This document shows, one piece after another, positions 9,796-19,535 of a stretch of 64,000 nucleotides of DNA. The stretch's first letter is position 1, and each line of letters starts with the position of its first letter. Origin of the DNA: Caldithrix abyssi DSM 13497 (GTDB lineage Bacteria > Calditrichota > Calditrichia > Calditrichales > Calditrichaceae). A program made the translations under genes and the position numbers. Under the pieces are notes generated by a model. That model saw nothing but the letters and a program-made list of their open reading frames with translations, did not search any database and was not told where the DNA came from. The stretch is from NCBI RefSeq assembly GCF_001886815.1, contig NZ_CP018099.1:3346501-3410500 (forward strand), in the 5' to 3' direction.

Positions 9796-11568
9796 TTACT
9801 TAATAACCACAAATTTCCCTACCTGTACATTGCCGTTGTTCAAATCTTTAACTACAAACAAATAAACATCACTGGCTATGGCCTGCCCCACCTGCGAAAC
9901 CAGATTCCACTCTTCATAACCACGTTTGGGATCGTTGTGCTCTAAAACCTTAACCAGCTCTCCAGACAGGGTAAAAATTTGGATCGTACACCGTTGCGGT
10001 AAATTGATGAACTGAACTTTACGATCCTGCTCCATCCATACCCGGCCCGGCGGCGGCGATTCCCATGGCGGGTTGTAACTGGTGTAATCTTCATTTCCCA
10101 GATAGGGATTTGGGACAACGGCTACCTTACCCACCGTTTCGGGCGGCGCAGGGCCCGGGCTCACCTCAACGATATTCTCCTGCAAACTGCTTTCCAGCTC
10201 CGTAATCCCCAGAACCGTATCGGGCAGCGAGAAGGAAGTAACGGAATAATAATAGGTAAAGTTGTTCAACAGACCTTCGTCGATAAACTCATGTTTTAAG
10301 CCGGTATTCGGACCGTAAAAATTATCTTCTTTATCAAACTGTGCCAGCAAGGTCCACGGGCCGCCATAACCCTGCGGGCTTTTGTAAATTCGATAACCTT
10401 CAAAGGGATGCTCCACATTATCTCCGCGATTGGGATCGTGGTAGTTTTCCGCATCCGGTTTCCAGGTTAAAATGACTTTGTGATTATCCGCCTTCACCTG
10501 TAAGGGAGGATTGGGCGGAGGCGATGGGACGGCAAAGTTCTTATTAATCAACCATTCGGCCAATTCTAAATTTTTATAGATTCCCTTTACTCCATTGCCC
10601 AGTAGTTGAACCACCGTAAAAAGCAACGTGTCGCCGGGCAGAATGGTGTAAGGCCCTTTCGTCAGCCAGAATTGACTGCCCACGGGGATGACCTGGTTTC
10701 TTTTAATCTCTCCCGAAGAGAGCCGGCGGTAAAGTTCCTGGTGATTGGAGGCGATCTCTCCCCAGCCGGAGTACCACAAAAACGTGGTTTTTATCTGGCC
10801 GCCATTATCCGGAGGGAAAATTTTGTAGGCGATGGGGCTATAGGCCAGGCCATCCACGCCGCCTTCAGCGTCCTGAGCAAAGGCCACGTCTTTTGTTTCA
10901 TCGTACCAGGAAAAATCATCCAGCGCAAAATCCCAGCCCGGAAGGCGTTCGCCCACGTTGCCGTCGCAAAACCAGGCAAAATAGGCCTCCTCAAGCGTAT
11001 CCACTTTACTCGTAATCCAGAATTGTAAAATAAGAAATTCATTAAAGGGCGCGAAACTCCAGACCATGGAACGTTGAATACATTCAATGTGCATGGGACG
11101 ATGCCCGGTGATTTTAGTGTAAAAATCGTCCGAATATTTACACACGAAATCCTGATCGGAAATGCCCACGTAATCTGGCCAATAAGGATCATCAGGATCG
11201 CCGATATCTACCCGCTGTCCTCTTTTTACCACCCAAATTGTATCCCACGGGGCATCGGTCGGGTACATTTCATCGGCTTCATCCCACGAGTCCGACGAGG
11301 TAACCAGGGTATCGCCTTTCACGATGGCCGCCAGGGCAAATCCCGCCTCTCCCAGATGTTCTTCGCTGGAACCCAGGGGAAATTCGCAATAGATCAATCC
11401 AGGGTAACGAGATTGTTGCCGCCATAAAGCCCCCGTGTTTGTAACCACCTGTCGAAAGGCGCCCACATTATGCACTTTATAATCAATGGTAGGATTAACA
11501 TCCTGCGCCAGCCCGGCGCCGGCCATAACCATTAGCAGAACGCTCGTACAAAAAATGATGTTTTTCAT
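9796..11568 (-). CDS. Secreted FN3 protein with C-terminal sorting-like domain
   Basis: The protein has 590 residues with a signal peptide (1-21, ending AGLAQ). The first 350 residues are unassigned and rich in Trp and Asp. An FN3-like unit follows at about 350-465 (EGYRIYKSPQGYGG). The last 115 residues resemble the FlgD-like/type-A sorting region (VAVVPNPYLGNEDY, CTIQIFTLSGELVKVL, final GKFVVIK). Proteins of this layout commonly lie next to TonB receptors and PorV proteins in Calditrichota and related phyla, where they are thought to be surface exposed. Its spacing (15 bp after the TonB receptor gene, 12 bp before porV) indicates one transcript. The binding partner is unknown. Confidence 0.7.
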   Translation of the reverse strand: MKNIIFCTSVLLMVMAGAGLAQDVNPTIDYKVHNVGAFRQVVTNTGALWRQQSRYPGLIYCEFPLGSSEEHLGEAGFALAAIVKGDTLVTSSDSWDEADEMYPTDAPWDTIWVVKRGQRVDIGDPDDPYWPDYVGISDQDFVCKYSDDFYTKITGHRPMHIECIQRSMVWSFAPFNEFLILQFWITSKVDTLEEAYFAWFCDGNVGERLPGWDFALDDFSWYDETKDVAFAQDAEGGVDGLAYSPIAYKIFPPDNGGQIKTTFLWYSGWGEIASNHQELYRRLSSGEIKRNQVIPVGSQFWLTKGPYTILPGDTLLFTVVQLLGNGVKGIYKNLELAEWLINKNFAVPSPPPNPPLQVKADNHKVILTWKPDAENYHDPNRGDNVEHPFEGYRIYKSPQGYGGPWTLLAQFDKEDNFYGPNTGLKHEFIDEGLLNNFTYYYSVTSFSLPDTVLGITELESSLQENIVEVSPGPAPPETVGKVAVVPNPYLGNEDYTSYNPPWESPPPGRVWMEQDRKVQFINLPQRCTIQIFTLSGELVKVLEHNDPKRGYEEWNLVSQVGQAIASDVYLFVVKDLNNGNVQVGKFVVIK

Positions 11569-11583
11569 AGTAATCCACCAACT

Positions 11584-14364
11584 TTAAAATCCAAAATTTA
11601 ATCCCAAAACAATTCGTCTTCCGGGCATAAACATGCGCGGATCTCTTAAACGTAATATCTCCATCCACGTGTAATAATATGGAAACGGATTATTCACGTC
11701 GCCGTAAACATAGGGCTTACCGGTCCAGGGATTAAATCCCCAGCCAGTATTCACATTGTTTCGATCAAACACGTTGGTAATATCCAGGGTTAATCCCACG
11801 TGCATTTTGCCAATGTTCCACTTCTTTTTAAAGCGCAAATCGGTATTGGCAATAAAAGGAGCGGTTTTAGAATTTGGCGGTACGTAAATTTCCGTACTTC
11901 CGGGTGTGTACGGATTGCCTGAACTGGCCGAGCTGTTGATGGTTAAACTCCAATTGCCCGGAATTTTAAGGCCGAAAACACGAAGCGCTTTATCCTTCGG
12001 AATATCAATCGTGAATTGTAATAACAACTGATGTCGTTTATCCCAGTCCAGGCGGTGTTCGCGAATGGGCAAGGGCAGGTTGGTTTGCGAACGCTGATAC
12101 AATTCGAAGGGGGAAGAGGTATAGCCGTTAGCCCACTGCAAGGTGTAGGTCAAAATACCGCTGGTAAAGCCCGAATACCGTTTTTTCAGATTAATTTCAA
12201 CACCACGCGCCCGCCCGTATCCCATATTTTGCGCCAGCCAGATGGGACGGCCTTTCTCCGGCTGTACCAGACCATTTACTACCGTATTAGAAATATCTTT
12301 GGAATATCCTTTTATATCGATGGCAAAATCGCTGCCTATTTGTTGGGCAAATCCAAATTCATAGGCCACCGTTTTTTGCGGATCTAAATCGGGATTGCCG
12401 CAAAAGGTATTGGAATACGGATCGCGGTACAAATTGTCGCTGCTGGGCATTTGCTGAAAATGTCCATACGAAAAGTACATCACGGTTTTAACCGAAACCG
12501 GGAACGATATGCCCAGACGCGGAGAAAAGTAGCCTTTAAACTTTCTTAAGTTCAACTTTAAGCCGGTTACGCGTTCCCAGCGTTCTCTGAAGCTCTCTTT
12601 TTCAACCGAAGAGCCGGGCATGATCCAGTCGTAACGTAAACCGGCATTAATAATCAAGCCCGAATTTTCCAGTTTATCCTGAATATACCATGCGCCCTGA
12701 CTGGGAAAGGCCTTGAAATACCAGCGAAACAATCCGTACTCGGGAAAGGGACCCGGCGGCTGGGGAACGTAATCGGCACCGTTAAAAACGTATTGCCCAT
12801 ACGGCGTTAAATACCAGCCGCCCTGTTGAATGTTGGTGTACAGTAAATCTTTATACTGATATTCAATGCCCATTTTTACCAGATTCGATCTATTAATCTG
12901 GGAAGTGATATCAAACTTTGTAGTCAAGACTTTGGAAAGATCGTTACGGTAATCCGTATCCTGACCGATTTCCACAAATCCGTCGTGATTTAAATCTTCA
13001 AAAAAATTGGCCCCTCTGTAAACCCAATTTTTTGTTTTATCATTGTAAACCCAACGCCAGAAGGCATCGGGCGTTTTACCGTATAAAGAATAGTGATAAC
13101 GAACCTGCAGATAACTTACGTGTACATTAAAAAAGGTACTCCGGCTAATGGTATTTTTAAAAGAGAGCACGAAATAATTATTGGTCGATTTGGCATCGCC
13201 CAGCGAATCGGGAATATTTTTACCTCCCCAGTCAAAGTTTGACCACCAGGAGTCATTTCGCTGGTAATTTAAGATCAGACGTTTGGTCGGCGAAAAATGG
13301 TGCGATATTTTTATATTAAACGTGTATTCATTGTATTGTTTGTCTTTTACATTAAAAAAGCCCAATAATCGTTTTACCTGCCTTGTTCTGTGATTGTTAA
13401 ACTGCGTATTGGTGCGTTTAAAACTACCGGATACGAACAGGTAAGTGTTGGACAAAAATTTAAGTCCCAGCTCCGGTAACCATTTAGAAGTTAAAGGTTC
13501 CGGGCCTTCCAGATAAAATGAGCCGTACTCATATCCTTCCGAATTATTAAGCGTCACGGGCAAAAAGTCATCGTGTTTCAGAGTAAAATCGGCCTGGTAA
13601 TGTTCGCCGCCCTCGCGCGTGATGACATTGATCACGCCGGACTGCGCTTCACCGTATTCCGCGCTGAATCCGCCGGTGAGCACTTCTATTTCTTCCACAG
13701 ATTTAATATCAATATTTAATACACTGTGTCCGCCAAAGATGGGGTGGTTGACCGGCATGCCATCGACCTGAAATAAAACTTCACCGCCTCCGCCGCCGCG
13801 GATGTGAATGTTTTTGATGTTTTCATCCTGCGCTTTTAGCGTGTGGCCGCCGCCCACATTCAAAACAGGATTAACGGTAGCCACTATTGCGCCAGGAATA
13901 ACCGAAAGGACATCCATTGCGTTCTCGGCGGCGGGAATGTTTTCAATTTCTGCTTTTGAGGAAGAGCGTTTACTGGAAGTTAAATCTCTTTGAATTAAGG
14001 GGCGCTCTGCAATGGTTACGATTTCTTCTCCTTCGAGAATGGTTTTGGTCAACTTAAAGACAACTTTAGTTGTTAAATCTACCCGCACTTCCACATTTTT
14101 CTTTACTTCTGTGGCATATCCGATCATGGAGGCTTTAATGGTGTAAATGCCGGGCGGCACCTGAATGATGTAATATTCGCCGTTTATATTGGTCGAAGCT
14201 CCCAGATTCATGCCCGGAATAAATACATTTACACCGGCAAGGGGTTCCCCGGTTTCCTTGTCGATCACAATTCCGGCAATTTTACCGGTTGTTCCGGCAT
14301 GCGCGTAAAAAACCATCAAACACAATATTAAGATTGACCATAAAATATTTCTGGATTCTTTCAA
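11584..14364 (-). CDS. TonB-dependent receptor with carboxypeptidase-like N-terminal domain
   Basis: The protein has 926 residues: a signal peptide (1-24), a CarboxypepD regulatory-like Ig domain (about 26-110; AGIVIDKETGEPLAGVNVFI), a plug domain (about 135-255; VDGMPVNHPIFGG, YGEAQSGVINVITREGG) and a long beta-barrel ending in LGLNFGF. It would import a bulky substrate, probably an oligosaccharide given its neighbours, driven by TonB/ExbBD. It is SusC-like in layout, but no SusD lies nearby. The start is a TTG at 14364 with GAGGG seven bases upstream; no nearby ATG gives a full signal peptide. It is tightly spaced with genes on both sides. Confidence 0.88.
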   Translation of the reverse strand: MKESRNILWSILILCLMVFYAHAGTTGKIAGIVIDKETGEPLAGVNVFIPGMNLGASTNINGEYYIIQVPPGIYTIKASMIGYATEVKKNVEVRVDLTTKVVFKLTKTILEGEEIVTIAERPLIQRDLTSSKRSSSKAEIENIPAAENAMDVLSVIPGAIVATVNPVLNVGGGHTLKAQDENIKNIHIRGGGGGEVLFQVDGMPVNHPIFGGHSVLNIDIKSVEEIEVLTGGFSAEYGEAQSGVINVITREGGEHYQADFTLKHDDFLPVTLNNSEGYEYGSFYLEGPEPLTSKWLPELGLKFLSNTYLFVSGSFKRTNTQFNNHRTRQVKRLLGFFNVKDKQYNEYTFNIKISHHFSPTKRLILNYQRNDSWWSNFDWGGKNIPDSLGDAKSTNNYFVLSFKNTISRSTFFNVHVSYLQVRYHYSLYGKTPDAFWRWVYNDKTKNWVYRGANFFEDLNHDGFVEIGQDTDYRNDLSKVLTTKFDITSQINRSNLVKMGIEYQYKDLLYTNIQQGGWYLTPYGQYVFNGADYVPQPPGPFPEYGLFRWYFKAFPSQGAWYIQDKLENSGLIINAGLRYDWIMPGSSVEKESFRERWERVTGLKLNLRKFKGYFSPRLGISFPVSVKTVMYFSYGHFQQMPSSDNLYRDPYSNTFCGNPDLDPQKTVAYEFGFAQQIGSDFAIDIKGYSKDISNTVVNGLVQPEKGRPIWLAQNMGYGRARGVEINLKKRYSGFTSGILTYTLQWANGYTSSPFELYQRSQTNLPLPIREHRLDWDKRHQLLLQFTIDIPKDKALRVFGLKIPGNWSLTINSSASSGNPYTPGSTEIYVPPNSKTAPFIANTDLRFKKKWNIGKMHVGLTLDITNVFDRNNVNTGWGFNPWTGKPYVYGDVNNPFPYYYTWMEILRLRDPRMFMPGRRIVLGLNFGF

Positions 14365-14385
14365 TGGTATGCCCTCTTCCTAAGT

Positions 14386-15837
14386 TCACAACAAATCTTC
14401 TAAAATTTTATTGGCCATTAGTTTTGCCTCGTCAGGATTTATGTACAGGATCGGAAACCCGAACAGAATGATGTCAAACGATGACCCCAGATAGCGGATG
14501 GCACAGGGGCGATCCTGGAAGACACTGCGGATGTTGTCGCTGGTGGTTTCCTTGCACTGAAAGCGATAGATGACGCGCGTAAATGCTCCGGGCGTAATAA
14601 TGTTTACGTTGGTCAAACCGCCGAAATAGGGAAAATCGTTTATGGCACGAATCTCCTTATTCAGATGAATGTCCGGATATCCATTTCGACCTCGCGCCCA
14701 GGCAAAGGCGCCATCCACCGAAGGGCTTTCATTGGCGCCCACCACATGGAGATACTCGCTCAAAAACGATTCAGACTCATACACTTGGGGGAAACTGGCG
14801 CCCAGGTCAAAAGATTTAATAATGCGCCAGCCAGAAAGAACCAGTTTACCGCCCGCTTGCAGATATTCGATAATGTAATCTTTTTCGTTACCGATATTGT
14901 GCCGATCAAAATTATAGTCCGAATGCCATATTAATAATTTGTAACGCCCCAGGATGTGTTTGGGAGGCAGGCCGCTGGTAAAATAGTCAATCGTCGTATC
15001 AGGATTAAAAAGCTCGTTATAAAAGCTATCGACCTGAGCGTCGGTCGTAAATCCCGGCGTCTGGTCTCCTTCTTTCGTTTCATCGATTATCAGAATGTTT
15101 TTGTCAAAAGTAGGTTCAAACAACACGATCTGCACGGTGGCGGGTGTAGGGTCTACAATTCCCGTGTTATCTTTTGCCACCACTTCAATGACGTGTGTTC
15201 CGGTGAGAGGCAGAGCAAATTCATCGGGCGTTAATACCGCCATTGTATCTTCAAGCCATGTCCAGTCTCCCTGGCCATCTACCCGGTAGCCGTATTCAAC
15301 CACCTCGCCATCTCTATCTTTGGAACCAAAAACAACCTTAATCCCCGTCCACCAGTCTGTTGTCTGAGGCAAAATAAACAGATCCTGATTTTCCTGGGGC
15401 GAAACGATATACGTTTCCGGACTATAAGCTTTTACCGTGTAAAATTCTTTTACCGCCGGAGTGGGGTCTTCGCCGCCCTCGTTGTCAATTGCTTTTACTT
15501 CAAAATGCTGAAAGTTCAATTCGTCCGAAGATTCAAATGCAATGGTCTTGCTTGTTAAGTTGGTGGTTACCCAGTCTGTTACAACCGTATCCCCTTTTGT
15601 CAGGTGGTAGGTAATGTAGCGGTATTTGTAAGAAGTAACGTAGCCATCCGAATCTTCGCCGTCCCAATGAATGGTTACATAGGCGTTGATGGTATCTCCG
15701 TCCACAGGTATATTGGCCACCGTTGTATTGGGTAATTTATTTGGATCTTTCGGTTTGGTGGAATAGGTACAACAGACGGCCAGAAACAGGCCGATTAACA
15801 GAATGGCAATTTTGTATAATTTGTTATTTTTTTTCAT
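14386..15837 (-). CDS. Lipoprotein with Ig/FN3-like repeats and GATase-like C-terminal region
   Basis: From the ATG at 15837 the protein begins MKKNNKLYKIAILLIGL and reaches the lipobox LAVC, so it is predicted to be a lipoprotein. An ATG 12 bp upstream (15849) is possible but less apt. Two Ig/FN3-like segments follow (TIHWDGEDSDGYVTSYKYRY; GSKDRDGEVVEYGYRVDG). From about residue 245 there is a Rossmann-like region (NILIIDETKEGD, YKLLIWHSDYNF, AGGKLVLSGWRII) that resembles ThuA/glutamine-amidotransferase-like folds. No catalytic Cys triad is seen. It may be the surface glycan-binding partner of the TonB receptor that follows after 21 bp, taking the place of a SusD. That is an inference from position only. 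Confidence 0.65.
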   Translation of the reverse strand: MKKNNKLYKIAILLIGLFLAVCCTYSTKPKDPNKLPNTTVANIPVDGDTINAYVTIHWDGEDSDGYVTSYKYRYITYHLTKGDTVVTDWVTTNLTSKTIAFESSDELNFQHFEVKAIDNEGGEDPTPAVKEFYTVKAYSPETYIVSPQENQDLFILPQTTDWWTGIKVVFGSKDRDGEVVEYGYRVDGQGDWTWLEDTMAVLTPDEFALPLTGTHVIEVVAKDNTGIVDPTPATVQIVLFEPTFDKNILIIDETKEGDQTPGFTTDAQVDSFYNELFNPDTTIDYFTSGLPPKHILGRYKLLIWHSDYNFDRHNIGNEKDYIIEYLQAGGKLVLSGWRIIKSFDLGASFPQVYESESFLSEYLHVVGANESPSVDGAFAWARGRNGYPDIHLNKEIRAINDFPYFGGLTNVNIITPGAFTRVIYRFQCKETTSDNIRSVFQDRPCAIRYLGSSFDIILFGFPILYINPDEAKLMANKILEDLL

Positions 15838-15851
15838 ACTTCCAACCATTC

Positions 15852-16445
15852 CTATTTATTTATAAGCTCAAAACTTGGCGTAAAAATATAGGTATCGCGC
15901 CACCGCTTAATAGATTTGAACGCATTAAATTGTATGTAAATATTGTGCTCTTCATTCTCATCCGCAATAAACGGGCATTCCATGGTGATCAAAGGTTTAT
16001 AGCCTTCTGGAATGTCGATGGGGAATGTAAGCCCGTGAATGGTAACCTCGTCCGGAGGATAAACAACGAACTCAATTCTTTGATATTGATTGGGCGGTAT
16101 ATGGCTTTCCACAATTTTTTGAGGAATAAATGAACCGCTCTGCCGTTCTAAAAGGTTGTATTCCGTCTCTTCATCCTTATATCCGCTAAAACTACTGAAC
16201 AACTTGGCATAAATGCCTTCTTGCGAATAAACTTTCATTTGACTGATGGTAAGAGAGAAATCGTCTTTCGTGGTTACTGTGAGCGAATCGAAGCCAATCT
16301 GAATGGTTGTGTCTGCAGGGTTGGTAACCAGATAAATCCGCAAAACGGCCGGATCGGGGCTGGAACCTAAATGGTCGTTGCAGCACATCAACAGTAAAGC
16401 GCAAAAAATGCCACTCAAAAAGGTAAAAAGCCGTTTAAGTTTCAT
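15852..16445 (-). CDS. Small lipoprotein of unknown function
   Basis: The protein has about 197 residues from the ATG at 16445, which follows GAGGTG at fitting distance. A GTG/ATG-rich stretch upstream could extend it to 16478, but the signal sequence supports the internal start. MKLKRLFTFLSGIFCALLLMCC ends in a lipobox-like cysteine. The remainder is beta-rich, with a DUF4382-like feel (TVTTKDDFSLTISQMKVYS, PPNQYQRIEFVVYPPDEV), but this is not firm. It lies 14 bp before the next lipoprotein and is the first gene after a structured intergenic region. It is likely exposed on the periplasmic or outer-membrane face. Confidence 0.6.
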   Translation of the reverse strand: MKLKRLFTFLSGIFCALLLMCCNDHLGSSPDPAVLRIYLVTNPADTTIQIGFDSLTVTTKDDFSLTISQMKVYSQEGIYAKLFSSFSGYKDEETEYNLLERQSGSFIPQKIVESHIPPNQYQRIEFVVYPPDEVTIHGLTFPIDIPEGYKPLITMECPFIADENEEHNIYIQFNAFKSIKRWRDTYIFTPSFELINK

Positions 16446-16505
16446 CAGATTGTTCACCTCTTTTAAATATGTTCCCATGCCATTTTAAAGCACTGGCAAT
16501 TTAAA

Positions 16506-16660
16506 GAAACTGGCTTCCGGTCTTTCACCAACAGGCAGGCCGACCCACAGCCCTTGTGTAATTGTTTTCAGTCCTTTGCCCCGCTGGCCTGCGGGATTTT
16601 GACCGGAAAACCAGTTTCAAAGACCGGATCGTTACCAGCCATCAGCGCCGGTAACGATCC
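16506..16660 (-). other. Structured intergenic region inside the operon
   Basis: The 226-bp gap between the LamG gene and the next lipoprotein gene holds two inverted repeats. One pairs 16506-16522 (GAAACTGG...CCGGTC) with 16601-16618. The other is a perfect 11-bp stem, GGATCGTTACC at 16626-16636 with 16650-16660, lying 11 bp past the LamG stop codon. No T-run follows, so it is not a classic terminator. It would leave a stable 3' structure on the LamG message and could set different levels for the first and later genes. Confidence 0.6.
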
Positions 16661-16671
16661 ATGCTAAACTT

Positions 16672-19395
16672 TTACCTTAACAAGATCATCTTTTTAATGG
16701 CAGAAAATTCACCCGCTTTAATACGATAAAAATACACGCCGGATGGCAAAATCTTTCCGGAACGATCTCTACCATCCCAGGTAACGGAATGACTTCCCGC
16801 CGTCTTTTTGGAATTTACCAGAACGCGAACCTCTTCACCCAAAATATTATAAATAGTCAGCTCAACGTCGCTGGTTTTAGGAAGTTGATAGCTTATCGTC
16901 GTTGTCGGGTTAAAAGGATTCGGATAGTTCTGCGCCAGGCGGTATTTCACAGGAACTGAGGCCATATCTTCTTTATCCCGGATATCCGTTACAAATTCGT
17001 AATTCTGGATACGCAATTCATCGATGTAACCGTTTAAATAGCTATCGGATCCGCCGCCGCCAAAACCGACGAATAACGGAAAGCTGGTTTTATATTCATC
17101 CTTTAAGTCGCCTATGGGCATGGTATTTTCAAAAACGATTTGGTCCAGAGTGTCATGCACCACAAGGTAAGTATAATCGTATTCTTCATCATAGTAGAAA
17201 TACATATGGTACCAGGTGTTTGGTTTAAAGATTCCCGGCTCGCTGGCGTTGTCGTAATAAGCGGAACCTGTGTAGTAACCCGCTAAAAAGGCATCGTCTG
17301 CGCGTACAAATCCATAGTAATTAGCCGTCCACCATGGATCGCCGCATTTCGACCAGATTCGTGGATTATTATTCCAGCTATCGCTTTTGCTCAAAATTTT
17401 AAAACAGGCTTCCACGCTGAATTTTTTACCCAGGTCTAATATGCTGGTATCGGCAAAGGTCACATAGGCGCCACCTTCTGCGCTGTTGTCCAGATACAAT
17501 GCCTGTCCCATTCCCGGCCTGCTTTGCACAAACCCCACTTTATCTGACGAAGCAACGCCGTCCGGCAGGTTTCCGGAAGCATCGGACAGATCGCCATCAA
17601 AATGCGCGAGCAGAACCGTGTGCTCATCGGGCGTAAAAGGTTGCCACTTATACTCAAATTGTTTGGCGTAATTATAAATTTTAATCTCATCCATCAGGCC
17701 GTCAAAATACGGGCCGTAAGCATCGCCCGGCGCGTGACCGATATGCAATGCGCCTGAGGTGTAAATGGGCTTACCTAAGGCGACGCGCGATACTTTTTCA
17801 ATGATCTTATCTTCAGCATCCAGAATGTAAAGGGTTGCCACCGTATCTTTAAAAACATAAGCAAGATGGTACCAGCTCCCCATGGTTAAAGCCGTGTCGC
17901 TGGTAAAGTTATTCCAGCCTCCGGGGTCGCAATAACTGCCAACTTCGATCTGCCCGGAAGCGGTGCCCTTGATTTCGTAATTGGGCATGTACCAGGTGGG
18001 CGAACCTTCTTTAATAATGAGCCTTAAATTTTGCTCCAGCTTGTTCGGCTTAATCCACATTTCCACCGTGAACTCATAGCAATCCATAAAAGGCGTGGGG
18101 TCGGCTGTAATATAACCGTTGCCGTCAGGATTAAATTTAGCGGCATATTGGCCGCTGACCGCATCGCTAACGTAAGAGACATCTCCGTTAATGGTACAGG
18201 TGGTGGCGTAGGGAGATTTGTCGATGGGCTGGCCGCTGCCTTCTTCAAAGTCAAGATAAAAGACCAGCGCTTTTTCTACAATAATGGCAAAGCTGTAATA
18301 TTCTTCCGGCGCTTTTAGCGGATCAACCGCAACCTGGTCGTTATTATCGGTCGCTTCGATGTAAAATTTTATGGAGGTGCCGGGTTGCTGACCCGGAATA
18401 AAAGCGACAAACGTATCTCCAGCCGTATTGGTCATCGGGAGATCGATCCAGTCCTGACCGACATTATATTTTAGAACAACCGATTTCAGGCCATCGGCGT
18501 CTGTTACTATGGTTTTAACTTCATAGGGGCCTTCGGTATCCGTGGTGTTCTCCGGCACGGTCGTCCCGGTAATAATCGGTGGAATGGAAAATTCTCTGGC
18601 GATATTGCTAATTCTTACTTCATCAATAAAACCATCCAGCCACGAATTCCCGCCTCCGCCGCCTTCGCCAATGTGCAGCGGCCAGTCGCTAGTTGCAATG
18701 ACATAAGAAGTATCTTCGATTGTACGATGCAACATGACCAGTAAATTACCGTCTTTATCGTGAATCAAAAGCTGTTCCGTACGCGGATAGACGTCGTGAT
18801 TATAAATAAAGGCAATATGATACCATTTCATGGTCTCCACAAAATTAAAATCGAGCCTCAAATCGCCATTAAAAACCCAGCTTGAGTCTTGCGGATTAAT
18901 GCCCATAAAACCGCCGCCGAAAATATAGGTATCGTTGTAACTATCTCCCATCAACCAGTAATTGGGAAACCACCAGCTATTAGGATAGGAGGAATTGACC
19001 GCATAAGGCTTGGCCAGAATTCGCGGAGCGCCCCGCCAGTCGCTCCAGCCTTCACCAAAAGTCAGGAAATAAACCCATGCTTCCAGCGTAAAAGAGCCCT
19101 GCAGATCCAGCGCCGCGGTATCGGGCACCAAAACGCGAGACGAATCGGATATAGCGCTGTTATTCAGATAGAGACACTTATCGAAGTTCGCAAGCCCCGG
19201 AACAAAACTGTAATCGCCATAGCCCGTACCGCCGGCCGTCTGGCCGGAAGCGTCGCTCAAATCGCCATCAAAGTGTAAAAGAAGAACTGTATGCTCATCC
19301 GGCGTGTACGGATTTAAAAAATCCACCTGAGCATACAGGGCATTTAAACCTGCTAAAAACATTAAAGCTACAAAAAGCAGTAAAATACGCTTCAT
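16672..19395 (-). CDS. Secreted protein with three LamG/concanavalin-like domains and type-A sorting domain
   Basis: The protein has 907 residues from the ATG at 19395, which is preceded by the strong site AAAGGAGGGG. A start at 19425 would put that site inside the gene. A signal peptide ends at LYAQ. Three LamG-like jelly rolls are marked by the repeated TPDEHTVLLLHFDGDLSDASG (first and third) and by ALVFYLDFEEGSGQPIDKSP (second), with conserved WYH(I/L/M)AFIY and LDGFIDEVRIS strands. A short Ig-like stretch (about 275-370) lies between the first two. The C-terminus has YRLAQNYPNPFNPTTTISY and ends KKMILLR, a type-A sorting domain. It probably binds glycan on the cell surface and is the first gene of the operon behind the LacI-type site. 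Confidence 0.82.
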   Translation of the reverse strand: MKRILLLFVALMFLAGLNALYAQVDFLNPYTPDEHTVLLLHFDGDLSDASGQTAGGTGYGDYSFVPGLANFDKCLYLNNSAISDSSRVLVPDTAALDLQGSFTLEAWVYFLTFGEGWSDWRGAPRILAKPYAVNSSYPNSWWFPNYWLMGDSYNDTYIFGGGFMGINPQDSSWVFNGDLRLDFNFVETMKWYHIAFIYNHDVYPRTEQLLIHDKDGNLLVMLHRTIEDTSYVIATSDWPLHIGEGGGGGNSWLDGFIDEVRISNIAREFSIPPIITGTTVPENTTDTEGPYEVKTIVTDADGLKSVVLKYNVGQDWIDLPMTNTAGDTFVAFIPGQQPGTSIKFYIEATDNNDQVAVDPLKAPEEYYSFAIIVEKALVFYLDFEEGSGQPIDKSPYATTCTINGDVSYVSDAVSGQYAAKFNPDGNGYITADPTPFMDCYEFTVEMWIKPNKLEQNLRLIIKEGSPTWYMPNYEIKGTASGQIEVGSYCDPGGWNNFTSDTALTMGSWYHLAYVFKDTVATLYILDAEDKIIEKVSRVALGKPIYTSGALHIGHAPGDAYGPYFDGLMDEIKIYNYAKQFEYKWQPFTPDEHTVLLAHFDGDLSDASGNLPDGVASSDKVGFVQSRPGMGQALYLDNSAEGGAYVTFADTSILDLGKKFSVEACFKILSKSDSWNNNPRIWSKCGDPWWTANYYGFVRADDAFLAGYYTGSAYYDNASEPGIFKPNTWYHMYFYYDEEYDYTYLVVHDTLDQIVFENTMPIGDLKDEYKTSFPLFVGFGGGGSDSYLNGYIDELRIQNYEFVTDIRDKEDMASVPVKYRLAQNYPNPFNPTTTISYQLPKTSDVELTIYNILGEEVRVLVNSKKTAGSHSVTWDGRDRSGKILPSGVYFYRIKAGEFSAIKKMILLR

Positions 19396-19504
19396 AACTA
19401 CACCCCTCCTTTTGAGGTTTAACATTTGAGTTACCTAAGACCCTGAAAAACTAAACACGACTTTTTTTCGCTCACCTCCTTTCCAATTTTTTTCAATCAT
19501 CTCT

Positions 19505-19526
19505 GCACACGTTAGCAGAAACGTGC
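19505..19526. promoter_or_regulatory. Candidate operator for the adjacent LacI-family regulator
   Basis: GCACACGTTAGCAGAAACGTGC lies between the 3' end of the lacI-type gene and the LamG gene. ACGTT and AACGT form inverted half-sites, and the GCACACGT half also occurs in the palindrome upstream of the regulator itself (20569-20580). The site lies 110 bp upstream of the LamG start. No convincing -35/-10 pair was found nearby, so the exact promoter geometry is open. Confidence 0.5.
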
Positions 19527-19535
19527 AAAAAAAAA

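Noticed and set aside
19426-19490. Possible leader peptide after GGAAAGGAGGTGAGCG upstream of the LamG gene
   Set aside because: The GTG overlaps the ribosome site and the frame is only 14 codons with no attenuator structure.
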